From the NCBI GenBank assembly GCA_021442155.1, contig CM038228.1, forward strand, positions 10,643,179-10,707,178: a DNA stretch of 64,000 nucleotides. The letters run 5' to 3'. Under the pieces are notes generated by a model. That model had not been told where the DNA came from and ran no database searches. It was given only the letters and a program-made list of their open reading frames with translations. The position numbers and the translations under genes are program-made. This document shows, one piece after another, positions 1 to 11,624 of this stretch (position 1 is the first letter of the stretch; every line of letters begins with the position of its first letter). Origin of the DNA: Cymbidium sinense (Eukaryota > Streptophyta > Magnoliopsida > Asparagales > Orchidaceae).

Positions 1-655
1 AAAAGCTAAGAGTAATATTATATTTGCCTTTGAAGTTATAATATTTAAATATTACTTTTAAACTTTAAAACATCCTATTTTTGTTATTACAAAGACCAAA
101 GAATAATCTGAGAGGGGTGGAGAACATGTAGAGTCACCCATTACAACACCTTTTTCTGTTATGCCAGAGTGCTTCTAAGAGGTATACATGAAAAACCCGT
201 AAGTCATGTTGTTACATATCATTAACTAATAAAATATTCTATTCTAGAATTTAACTCAAGCTCAATAATCAATTAGTCGGCTGAAGGATACACTAAGCTG
301 ATGATGGATATCATTACAGGGAAACATTTTAATGCATGATATCATTTAGTTGTGTGTTCTTCGATTATACATACTTTAATGTCGATTTGACTGAAAATGT
401 GTCACCTAGTAGATAGTATGTTATACTTGGTGACTATTCTTCGTACTTCGACATCTGCTGGATTTGTTTTTAATGTGGTGGTGATATTATGTAGTATAAA
501 CCACTGAAAATTCTCATCAACGAATTCTGCATTCTATAACCAAATTTTATTGAATATTTTATCTCCAAACATGTGAAACAACCTCCAAACACTTTGTATT
601 TGCATCTTCTATATTTATTATCCTCAAATAGGGTAGATCATTTGACATAAAAGGG
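1..655. other. AT-rich flank, no gene seen
   Basis: No frame with coding character and no recognisable repeat was found before the satellite begins. Confidence 0.5.
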
Positions 656-1335
656 AAAAGTAGAGTGTACTCTCTGGAGAATACAGAGAGTACATGTGCT
701 AAACAACCCCTTAAATCGACAAAAGAATCCCCAAACATCTTGCATTTGCATCTACTAACTATTTTATCTACAAACAGGTCTAAATAATTGGCAGAAAAGG
801 GAAAAATGGGGTGTACTCTCTGGAGAGTATAGAGAGTACATGTGCTAAATAGCCCCTAAAATTGGTAAAAGAACCTCCAAACAGCTTGTATTTGCATCTA
901 CAAACTATTTTATCTGCAAACAGGGCCAAACAATTGGCAGAAATGGGAAAAATAGGGTGTACTCTCTAGAGAGTGTAGAGAGTACACGTGCTAAACAGCC
1001 CCTAAAATTGATAAAAAAAAAATCTCCAAATAGCTTGCATTTGCATCTACAAACTATTTTATCTGCAAACAGGGTCAAACAACTGGCAAAAATGGGAAAA
1101 AATGTGTGTACTCTCTGGAGAGTACAGAGAGTACACGTGCTAAATAGCCACTAAAATCAGCAAAAAAAAACCTCCAAACAGTTTTCATTTGCATCTACGA
1201 ACCATTTTATCTACAAACAGGGCCAAAGAACTGGCAGAAATGGGAAAAATTGGGTGTACTCTCAAGAGAGTATAGAGGGTACACTTGCAAAGGTGCTCCG
1301 AAACTCCCCAATTTGAATGAAAGAATTGGTGGAAA
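656..1335. repeat. ~146 bp satellite, block 1 (about 5 monomers)
   Basis: Five head-to-tail monomers, marked by the motif near 668, 814, 958, 1107 and 1256, which gives a period of about 146-149 bp. Each has a palindromic core of the TACTCTC-NN-GAGAGTA type followed by another GAGAGTAC half-site, then a stretch like CTAAACAGCCCCTAAAAT, then text such as TTGCATTTGCATCTAC specific to this block. The short open frames here are repeat artefacts. Confidence 0.9.
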
Positions 1336-2085
1336 TGCTGAAAAAATGCAGCAAGTGTACTCATGAGAATACGATGAATCCCCTAAAATCTAGAAGCCAA
1401 TGATCGAAGAGAATTTTCTAAATTTTTGTAGAACTTTCAATTAAATTTTAGCTCTCTGAACAAAACAATAAATAATATTTAATAAATTATTAGAATATAT
1501 TGGACTGTGACATTGAGTTTTGATAATGGTAGTGCTCTTAAACTATTTTCCTTTTAAAAAAACTGAAAAAATAATAAAATAAAGCATGATTTTCAGCTCT
1601 GATCCGAATTAGTAGGAGTAAATGGAATTGCTCTTAACACACACGATATTTATAAGACATGATTAGAATGATTGTAAGTTTGGATCCGAACTATTTTTAC
1701 TAAATGGTACTGCACTTATCACGCACATATTTTATAAAGTCCAAAAAATGTAACCACAATTACGTTTACATATTTTCATCTTAAATTTGATATTTTTATA
1801 TTTAAAAATTCAATTAATTAGTTTATCTGTACTATATCAATTATTGCTATTTTTACAAACAAAGTATAGTTTCAAAAATATTCAAAATATTTTTAATGTA
1901 AATTTTTTTAAAAATAACTATTCTATCTTCGATCACTGCTACATATCATTATTTTATACAGATAATTTATGTATTATTTATTGAAACTTCAAATACATTT
2001 CTAGTATCTAAAATTTATTTTATTTCAAATTACAATTAGTGTTAAATAAAATAAAAAATGAGAAAATCTGGGGAAAAATGAGAAA
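1336..2085. other. AT-rich spacer between satellite blocks
   Basis: About 750 bases of AT-rich DNA with no satellite core, no coding frame and no other feature recognised. Confidence 0.5.
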
Positions 2086-4935
2086 ATAGTCTATACTCTC
2101 AGGAGAGTATAGAGAGTACACCTGCAAAATAGCTCAAAAAAGCTAACAATCAGGCTCCAAACAGCTTGTAATAGAATATATTAAATATATCTCTCCAAAC
2201 AGACTAAAAATTCTGGAAGAAAATGAGAAAATGGTCTGTACTCCCATAAGAGTACAGTGAGTACACATGTCAAACTACTGAAAAAAGCTACCCATCAACC
2301 TCCAAATTGCTTCAACTGGTATGTAATAAATATATTCTCTCCAAAAAGATAAAAAAATTTGGAAAAAAAATGAGAAAATGGTCATACTCTCATGAGAGTA
2401 CAGAGAGTACACATGCCAAACTGCTCAAAAAAGCTATCCATCAGCCTCCAAATTGTTTCAAATGATATATAATAAATATATTTTCTCAAATAGACCAAAA
2501 AAAGTGAAAAAAAAGAGAGAAAATAGTCTATACTCTCAAGAGAGTACAGAGAGTACACTTGCAAAACAGCTCAAAAAAGCTACCCATCAACCTCCAAATT
2601 GCTTCAAATGATATGTAAAAAAACATATTTTTTCCAAATAGGTCGAAAAAAGTGTAAAAAATGAGAAAATAGTCTGTACTCTTAGGAGAGTACAGAGAGT
2701 ACACCTGCAAAAAAGCTCAAAAAAGCTAACAATGATGCTCCAAATAGCTTGTAATGGAATATATTAAATATATTCTCTCCAAACAGACCAAAAATTCTGG
2801 AAGAAAATGAGAAAATGGTCTGTACTCATGAGTATGAGAGTACACTACACACTAAAAAAAGCCATCGACTTCCAAATTACTTACGATATGTAATAAATAT
2901 ATGTTCTCCAAAAGCAAAGAAATTGGAAAAAAAGAAAATTCAGACTCTCATGAGAGTACGAGATACAAGCTCAAAAGCTACCCATCAGCCTCCAAATTAT
3001 TTCAAATGATATGTAATAAACATATTTTTTCCAAAAAAAAAGAGAAAATAATTTGTACTCTCAGGAGAGTACAGAGAGTACACCTGCAAAATAACTCAAA
3101 AAAGCTACCCTTCAACCTCCAAATTGCTTCAAATGGTATGTAATAAACATATTTCTCCAAACAGACCAAAAAAAGTGAAAAAAAAATGAGAAAATAGTCT
3201 GTACTCTCAAGAGAGTATAGAGTGTACACATGCAAAATAGCTCAAAAAAACTATCCATCAGCCTCCAAATTGCTTCAAATGATATGTAATAAACATATTT
3301 TCTCCAAATAGGCCAAAAAAAGTAAAAAAAAATTATGAAAATGGTTTGTACTGTCATGAGAGTATAGAGAATACACTTGCAAAATAGCTCAAAAAAAGCT
3401 AATATTCACGCTCCAAACAACCTGTAATGGAATCTATTAAACATATTCTCTCCAAACAGACCAAAAAGCTGAAAATAAAATGAAAATGGTTTGTACTCTC
3501 ATGAGAGTATAGAGAGTGCACCTACAAAATAGCTCAAAAAAGCTAACAATCAGGCTCCAAATAGCCTGTAATGAAATCTATTAAACATATTCTCTCCAAA
3601 TAGATCAAAAATTTTGGAAGAAAATGAGAAAATGGTCTGTACTGAGTACAGAGAGTACACATGTCAAACTGCTGAAAAAAGCTACCCATCAGTCTCTAAA
3701 TTGCCTCAAATGGTATGTAATAAACATATTCTCTCTAAACAGGCTAAAAAAGCTAAAAAAATGTGAAAATGGTATGTACTCTCATGAGAGTACAAAGAGT
3801 ACACCTATAAAATAGCTCAAAAAAGCTAACAATCAGGCTCCAAATAGCCTGTAATGGAATATATTAAACATATTCTCTCCAAACAGACAAAAAATTCTAG
3901 AAGAAAATGAGAAAATGGTATGTACTCTCATGAGAGTACAGAGAGTACATATTACAAACTACTGAAAAAAGCTACCCATCAACCTCCAAATTACTTCAAA
4001 TGGTATGTAATAAATATATTTTCTCCAAATAGGCCGCAAAAAGTGAAAAAAAAAAAGAGTAAATAGTCTGTACTCTTAGGAGAGTACAGATAGTACACTT
4101 GTAAAATAGCTCAAAAAAGCTAATATTCAGGCTCCAAACAACCTGTAATGGAATCTATTAAACGTATTCTCTCCAAACAAACCAAAAATTATGGAAGAAA
4201 AAATGAGAAAATGGTCTATACTCTCATGAGAGTACAGAGAGTATACATGCCAAATTACTGAAAAAAGCTACCCATCGGCCCCCAAATTGCTTCAAATGAT
4301 ATGTAATAAACATATTATCTCCAAACAGGCCAAAAAAAGTGCAAAAAATTGAGGAAATAGTCTGTACTCTCAGGACAGTTTGCAAAATAGCTCAAAAAAG
4401 CTAATATTCAGGCTCCAAATAACCGGTAATGGAATTTGTTAAATATATTCTCTCCAAATAAGCCAAAAAATCTAAAAAAAAAAATGAGAAAATAGTCTGT
4501 ACTCTCGTGAAAGTACAATGAGTGCACCTACAAAGCAGTTAAAAAAGCTAAAATTCAGGCTCCAAACACTTTGTCATGGAATCTATTAAACATATTCTCT
4601 CCAAACAGGATAAAAAATCTAGAAAAAAAAATGAAAAAATAAGCTGTACACTTAAGAGAGTACAGAGAGTGCACATGCAAATCTGCCCTAAAAATCAACC
4701 AATTAACCTTCAAATTGCTTCTAATGAAATCTAATAAACATATTCTCTCCAAACAGGCCAAAAAATCTAAAAAAATGAGAAAATGGTCTGTACTCTCAAG
4801 AGAGTATAGAGAGTGCACATGCAAAACTAAACCAATAAGCATCAAGTAACCTACAAACTGCTTATAAGGCCATCTACTGAATATATTATATCCAAACAGG
4901 TTAAAGAGGCTAAAAAAATAACTAAAAAAAGGGGT
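2086..4935. repeat. ~146 bp satellite, block 2 (about 20 monomers)
   Basis: Head-to-tail monomers in the same direction as block 1, with motif positions near 2095, 2240, 2390, 2531, 2677, 3056, 3202, 3350, 3496 and onward to about 4790. The block consensus after the palindrome contains AGCTCAAAAAAGCTAAC and ATTCTCTCCAAACAG. Some monomers are shortened (near 2822-2945 and 4364). The palindromic core is clearly better conserved than the rest. Apparent reading frames of 60-130 codons on both strands simply repeat with the monomer. Confidence 0.92.
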
Positions 4936-5109
4936 TAAAAGCTCCACACATATTATCTACTAAACATGGTATCTACTAGACATTTTATCTCCAAAAAGGG
5001 TTTAAAAGAAGAAATAATAACTTCTAATGACATCCATAAACACACCACATAGATACATTTCTAAAGCAATTGATTTCCAACATATCAAACTTTAATTCAA
5101 CATTTATCA

Positions 5110-8015
5110 AATCAATTTTTTCGTACCCAAATAGAAGATAGCGTAAACGAACTCAGCCCTGAAGTAATTCATCTTCTTTGGCCAATCTGGTCTTACTAGT
5201 CTGGAGGTTTCGATTCTTTGCTTCCATGTATTTCACAAACATCCGGTCGACACTATTTTCTTGGACTAGTAGTCCACTCATCACTTTAATTGACCATTCT
5301 GTGGGATCACTCTGGAAAGACTGGCCAGCATCTTTGACAAGTAATTTGATCTAAATAGTAAGAAATATAGTCAATAATTAGGCATAAATATGCACTCTAG
5401 GCAAACCGAAATGAGAACAATTATTACAATCTCAGGAAGAATGGTCTTATGAGTTAGGTTTGGCAATGAATCATAAAAATACCAAGCCTCTTGCTTGGTA
5501 TGCCCGACCAGGAGTGTCTAATGCTGACTATTTATAAGTGGAAGTAAGAGTAACTCAGCCCTTGAAACACTATATGCAGTGACATGCTCGATGAACATTT
5601 TGCTTTCCTTTCGTAGGCCATATTTAGCACAACTCTGCAAGAAGTGAAGAGAAAGTTTATAATTAGTGGCTTCTAACTATCTAAATTAGGAATGGATCAT
5701 ATTACCTAAAGTTTTGTGGAGTAGCTTACCTAGTGCAGACATGAAACATACAGATATGGGACATATAGCCCAGGACATAGCGAGTACTTCTTGGCCAATA
5801 AAAAGGCGAATGCATCGATGTGCGCAATGATGATATTCCCAGTCACGAATACACTATCACCCCTGCATGTGAGAAATATGAGAATGTGAGCCTAATTAAA
5901 TGAATAGGTGATTTTATGTATATAGAATGAGTTGAATGAAAAATGACTTACTTTTCCTTGAATCAGGACCATGAGGTGTCAATGACCTGCAGCATTGGCT
6001 TGGGCATGACATCTCTTGATGAGAAGTCAATGATATGATGTGCCTCAGCTGGCTGCAAGGAAATTAGTGATGAAGAGCTAGATTCATTATGAATTAAGGC
6101 TTAATCTGCTAAGATGATGCTACCTCCGCCTGATGCTCCTCAATCACCACGACAATAGTTGGTGGTTCATCCACTGATATTGGAGCATCTTTGCTAACCT
6201 ACATAAAAATTTAGTGAAATCAGATACTATTATGTTAAATTAAAAAGAAAGCAAAGTAATACCTCTTCTGTTGTCTGCTCATCCTGTGTGGAGGCTACCA
6301 CATGAGTTATTCTGCACCGTGACTTCCTGTAAGTTTATGTGAAGGGGGAAGATATAACTTTCCTCTTTCTCATCTACCAAGCCTTCACATCACACTCAAT
6401 GCTGCTGAGTAAAGGCTGCACATCATCTTCATGTGCAGTGAAAGCCTCCACAGGAGCTTCCCCTGTGATGGCCTCCACATGGGCTTCCATGGTGGAAGCC
6501 TCCATAGGGGCTTCCCCAATGGAAGTCTCCACAGGGGAAGCCCCTTTGGTAGCCTCCACAGGAACTTCCCCTGTGGTAGCCTCTACCACAGGGGCTTCCC
6601 TAATGGAAGTCTCCACAGGGGAAGCCCTTTTGGTAGCCTCCACAGGAACCTCCCCTATGGTAGCCTCCACAGGAGCTTCCCCTGTGGTAGCCTCCATAGG
6701 TGCTACCCTTGTGATAGCCTCCTCAAGAGATTCTCCTGTGGTCGCCTCTACAGGAGCTTCCCCCATGCTAGGGCCCTTCTGCCCAGCAACCACCGCCTCA
6801 ATAGCAGTTACCTGCAAATCAATTCCATTAATTCTCTAAGTTATTAATGCTTCAAAAGATGATAGTCTCTTTCTCAGGGCCTTGAAACCTACAAGTATCA
6901 TCTCTACCGTAAAGCTTTCTAAATGGGTACTAGCAGAGGGCAGGCTAGATACATTGGAAGGGGGAGAATGTCGAGGAGAGACGTATGGAGATTCAGTGGG
7001 GGCTGCACTCCTTGGACTTGGAATGGGGTTGCTATCGGGCTCAACATGGGTTGTCTGCTGGGTAGGGGGCAATGTTTCAAGGAGCCAAGTCTCCTCTTCT
7101 GATATGTCCTCAAATGAAAGGCAGGCATGTGTTACACCAATAAGAAAAGATGATGATTTACAATATGAATAAATACATTCTAATATAAAAAAGTTAAATT
7201 ATTTTGTGTCACCTAGTGTCCTCCCAAACCAGTGAAGGAGTCATCTCATATTTTTTTGGCCATCAGAATTTTTGTAGAAGGAAATGGCGGCCTTATGATG
7301 CCTATGTGCTCTGCCACCCAGATCTGTAATGAATATTTATATAAGTTAACTTCAATGCATAAAATAATACAAATTTGAAGATGTAGAACGTACAATTAGA
7401 AGAGTGACAAAGCCACTCATGTACTCGGGTGCCTTCTGTGTCAAAATCTTTGATGTAATATCATCAAATTATGAAACCAGAAAGGCCCAAATGAACTCTG
7501 CTCAATTGTACTTAGTAAATTTGTCTATGTCATCGGCATAGGCAATCAATTCTGACGCTACTCTATAGTTGTGATATATAAAAAAAAGATTTAAAAGAAA
7601 AAATGTATGTACAATTGCACAAATTGTGCCACAGTCAACGAGCAATCCAAATTCTCAAGTTTATTCTTAAAATCCATTGAGCTAAACTTCGACAATGGGG
7701 ATTTCTACCATATGACCTTCTCCCCTCTGTTTGACATCCTTACAATTAATGCAACTTCATTGGGGGTGAAAGGAATGCATTGGCCACCAAAAAAGAATGA
7801 TTGCTTCACTATATCCCAGCAAGACATGATTGAAGTGATGGCGGCTGAGTCTTGCTAAATTCCATGCAGCCTAATAAACTGATACAAATGAAGCCTCCTT
7901 AAAATGTCAATAACTTCATTAGTAAAGCGTGCTAAAATATTATCGAACACCGTTCTAATGGTGGTAGGCCTGCATCTGGAAGTTATCCTTTTCCCATACA
8001 TGTTAAACTTCGAAA
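5110..8015 (-). pseudogene. Ulp1/C48 cysteine protease-type transposon gene, decayed
   Basis: Minus-strand relic of the plant Ulp1-like genes carried by MULE/CACTA-type elements. From 8,010 downward an N-terminal region (DUF1985/PMD-like) can be read with several stops: residues such as FTPNEVALIVRMSNRGEK (about 7,750) and AEFIWAFLVS then FDDITSKILTQKAPEYMSG (7,400-7,500). A Ser/Pro-rich stretch and a GEAPVEAT repeat follow (6,390-7,080). The C48 peptidase part is FVTGN...HIDAF (about 5,840), LLLPLINSQH with the catalytic His codon at 5,521-5,523, YDSLPN with the Asp at 5,470-5,472, then QENSVDRMFVKYMEA near 5,230-5,260. The residue after His, normally Trp, is a stop, and the catalytic Cys codon is absent. 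Exon-like pieces are separated by AT-rich intron-like gaps. The family match is strong from motifs; the gene is dead. It lies between two satellite blocks of the same direction. Confidence 0.8.
6390..6815 (-). repeat. Coding minisatellite, ~30-33 bp units
   Basis: About a dozen units on the minus strand encode 10-11 residue repeats of the type GEAPVEATT / GASPVETSI, with units still close to one another. They sit in frame inside the Ulp1-type relic, between the Ser/Pro-rich segment and the peptidase part. The complementary plus-strand frame is also open for 166 codons because of the repeat and is not a gene. Confidence 0.8.
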
Positions 8016-8039
8016 TGAAAAGTTAATTAATGAGAAGAT

Positions 8040-8410
8040 TATCAGTAGAATGGAGGCCCAGAGAGTGCACAAGCAAAATAGCCACTAAAATCAACAAATT
8101 CTTCATGGAACATCTCCAAACATCTTCCAATGAGATATAATAAACATATGATAAGGCCCAAAGTCTTACAAACTAAAAAAATATGGTGTACTCTCATGGG
8201 AAATAGACATAAAACATATTATATCCAAACATGGAGTAATAGCTGGCCACTAAAATCAGCAAATTCTTCATGGAACATCTCCAAACATCTTCCAATGAGA
8301 TATAATAAACATATGACAAGGCCCAAAGTCTTACAAACTAAAAAAATATGGTGTCCTCTCATGGGAAATAGACATAAAACATATTATATCCAAACATGGA
8401 GTAATAGCTC
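8040..8410. repeat. Two near-identical ~165 bp direct repeats
   Basis: The stretch beginning CATGGAACATCTCCAAAC at 8,104 recurs at 8,269 with only a few differences over about 140 bp. It is a satellite-related variant (a degenerate half of the palindrome is present as ACTCTCATGGGA). A diverged copy of its first part is seen near 11,005-11,055. The near identity means a much younger duplication than the surrounding monomers. Confidence 0.8.
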
Positions 8411-10800
8411 AAAGAAAAATAAGAAAATGATCTATACTCTCATGAAAGTACAGAGAGTACATATACAAATCTGCCTCCAAAACTTACCAATCAGCCTCTA
8501 AATTGCTTCTAATGGAATCTAATAAATATATTCTCTCCAAACAGGCCAAAAAATCTAGAAAAAATGAGAAAATGATATGTACTCTCATGAGAGTACATAG
8601 AGTACACATGCCCAATTGCTCAAAAAACTAACCCATCAGCCTCCAAATTACTTCAACTAGTATGTATTAAACTTATCTTCTCCAAACACACCAAAGAAAC
8701 TGGAAAAAAATGAAAAATTAGTTTGTACTATCAAGAGAGTATAGAGAGTACATATGCAAATCTATTTCCAAAACCAACCAATCAGCCTCCAAATTACTTC
8801 TAATTAAATCTATTAAACATATTCTCTCCAAACAGGCCAAAAAATCTGGAAAAAAATGTAAAAATATTCTATACTTTCATGAGAGTACAGAGAGTACACA
8901 TACAAATCTGCCTCCAAAACTAACCAATCTACCTCCAAATTGCTTGTAATGCAATCTAATAAACATATTCTCTCCAAACAGGCCAAAAAATATGGAAAAA
9001 ACTAAAAAAATAAGCTGTACTCTTAAGAGAGTACAGAGAGTACACAAGCAAATCTGCCTCCAAAACCAGTTAATTAGCCACCAAATTGCTTCTAATAAAA
9101 TCTAATAAACATAGTCTCTCCAAACATGCCAAAAATCGGAAAAAATGTCAAAATAGTCTGTACTCTCATAAGAGTACAGAGAGTACACATAGAAATCTTC
9201 CTCCAAAATCAACCAATCAACCTCTAAATTACTTCTAATGGAATCGATTAAACATATTATCACCAAATAGAGCTTAATAGCTAAAAAAAATTGAAAAAAA
9301 TAAGTTGTACTATCAAGAGAGTATAAAGAGTACACATACAAATCTGCCTCCAAAACCAACCAATCAACCTCCAAATTGCTTCTAATGGAATCTATTAAAC
9401 ATATTCTCTCCAAACAAGCCAAAAAATTTGGTAAAAAAATGAGAAAATATTATATACTCTTAAGAGAGTATAAAGAGTACACATACAAATCTACCCCCAA
9501 AACTAACCAATCAGCCTCTAAATTACTTCTAATAGAATATAATAAACATATTATCTCCAAATAGACTAAAAAATCTAGAAAAAAAAAGAGAAAATGACAT
9601 GTATTCTCAAGAGAGTACATAGAGCACACATACAAATCTGCCTCTAAAATGAACCAATCATCCTCCAAATTGCTTGTAATGCCATTTAATAAACATATTC
9701 TCTCCAAAGAGGCCAAAAAAATTGAAAAAAAATAGAAAAAATAGGTTATACTCTCAAGATAGTACAGAGAGTACACATACAAATCTGCCTCCAAAACCAA
9801 TCAATCAGTCTTCAAATTATTTTTAATGGAATCTAATAAACATACTCTCTCCAAACAAGCCAAAAAATCTAGAAAAAATGTAAAAATGGTCTGTACTCTC
9901 ATGAGAGTACACATAGAAATCTACCTCCAAAATCAATCAATCAGCTTCCAAATTGCTTCTAATGAAATCTAATAAACATATTCTCTCCAAATAGACAAAA
10001 AAAATATGAAAAAAAGTGAAAATAATCTGTACTCTCATGAGAGTACAGAGAGAACACATGCCAAACTGCTTAAAAAATTGACCCATTAGCCTCCAAATTA
10101 CTTCAAATGGTATGCATTAAATTTATTTTCTCCAAACAGGCCAAAGAAATTGGAAAAAAAATGAGAAATTGGTATGTACTCTCATGAGAGACAAAGAGTA
10201 TACATGCAAATCTGCCTCCAAAACTAACCAATCAGCCTCCAAATTACTTCAAATGAAATCTATTAAACTTATTCTCTCCAAATAGGCCAAAAATTTGGAA
10301 ACAAATGAAAAAATAGTCTGTACTCTCATGAGAGTACAGAGAGAACATATAGAAATCTACCTCCAAAACTAACTAATCAGCCTCTAAATTGCTTCTAATG
10401 GAATCAAATAAATATATTCTCTCCAAATAGGCAAAGAAATTTAGGAAAAAAAAAAGAGAAAATGGTCTGTACTCTTAGGAGAGTACAGAGAATACACATG
10501 CAAATCTGCCTCTAAAATAAACTAATCAGCTCCAAATTGCTTGTAATGCCATCTAATAAATATATTCTCACCAAACAGACAAAAAATATGGAAAAAAACT
10601 GAAAAAATAAGCTGTACTCTCAAGAGAATATAGAGAGTACACATGCCAATCAGCCTCCAAAATAACCAATCAATCTCTAAACAACTAATCAGCCTCCAAA
10701 TTACTTCTAATGGAATTTATTAAACATTATCTCCAAATAGGGTTTAATAGATGAAAAAAACTGAAAAACTAAGTTGTACTCTCCAGAGAGTACACATACA
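8411..10800. repeat. ~146 bp satellite, block 3 (about 17 monomers)
   Basis: Same monomer and direction as blocks 1 and 2, with cores near 8439, 8578, 8726, 8875, 9018, 9162, 9306, 9455, 9601, 9749, 10029, 10173, 10320, 10468, 10615 and 10775. The sequence between cores is of a different subfamily: AAATCTGCCTCCAAAAC and CAATCAGCCTCCAAATTGC replace the block-2 text. Copies fade out toward 11,000. Confidence 0.92.
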
Positions 10801-11561
10801 AAACAACCCTAAAAACCAACCAATCAGCCTTCAATCTTCTCATAAAGCCATGTACTTAATATATTATATCCAAACAGGGTCAAAAATCTGAAAAAAAAAT
10901 GACAAAACTGAAGCAAACAACCATCAAGCAGCCTACAAACAAATTGTAATGTATCGACTAAATATATTATATCCAAACAGGCTCCAGAATTCATCAAATC
11001 TTTCATGAAACAGCATCAAACATCCTACAATGGGATATACTAAATATATGACAAGACCCACAGTTGAAAAATTTGAAAATAACGGCAGTCAAGAGTACAA
11101 AGAGTACATGCAAAATATCTCCAAAACTAGTAAAACTCCTTTCCTTACTAACTCAAATGTTCCAAATGTTCTCCTATTCGACGAGAACAACAGAGAAAAC
11201 TCTAAATTCATTAAAGTTTAAGAATGTAGGAAGAAATACCTCATGCAGACGCCTATAATACCTCAATTTTTAATGCCCAAGATTTAGCAAATCTGTGAGG
11301 GATGGTCGGACGCATGCGAGAGAGCGAGCCGAAATTGCCAAAAGAAATCCCTAAAGCTTACGTGACGAAGAATGTGGAACGACACACGTAATATTTTCTC
11401 CTCCCGTTTAAACCGCCGGCCCAACGAAACGTATCGTTAAGGCCGCCAAGTTACAGTTGTTGTGAAAAATGTCTTATTTTTATATCAGACACGCTATGAT
11501 TGGAGTCCGGACGTAAAGCTACATCCGGACTCCGGCACTTCACACATAATATTTTCTCCTT
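10801..11561. other. Satellite edge and upstream region of kinase pseudogene
   Basis: Degenerate satellite remnants continue to about 11,060. From about 11,300 the DNA is less AT-rich. A short stretch, TAATATTTTCTCCT followed by CCC or TCC, occurs twice (about 11,390 and 11,547). No coding frame is supported. Confidence 0.4.
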
Positions 11562-11612
11562 CCATAAAGATTCTCAATCCAAAAAACAACTCGGGGATTT
11601 GTTGAGAGAGAG
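11562..11612 (+). repeat. Leader-like segment shared with 63,770
   Basis: This ~50 bp segment just upstream of the kinase pseudogene aligns with 63,770-63,823 in the same direction, sharing CGGGGATTTGTTG and a flanking GATTCTCA block. It ends in a GA-rich run directly before the pseudogene, so it was probably promoter or 5' UTR of the ancestral gene. Confidence 0.65.
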
Positions 11613-11624
11613 ACAGAGAGAGAA

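Noticed and set aside
4555..4947. 130-codon open frame on the minus strand, and similar frames in the satellite blocks (e.g. 3112-3357, 9102-9422, 9450-9800)
   Set aside because: They repeat with the ~146 bp monomer and drift with it; the translated HVHSLYSLES-type text is just the palindrome read as protein.
6339..6839. 166-codon open frame on the plus strand
   Set aside because: Complement of the GEAPVEAT coding minisatellite; the minus strand fits the Ulp1-type gene around it.
8130..8501. 123-codon open frame on the plus strand
   Set aside because: Runs through the recent 165 bp duplication, so its second half repeats the first; no protein feature.
656..10800. Regular repeats with a palindrome, considered as a CRISPR array
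   Set aside because: Whole ~146 bp units repeat head-to-tail without unique spacers, in plant DNA.
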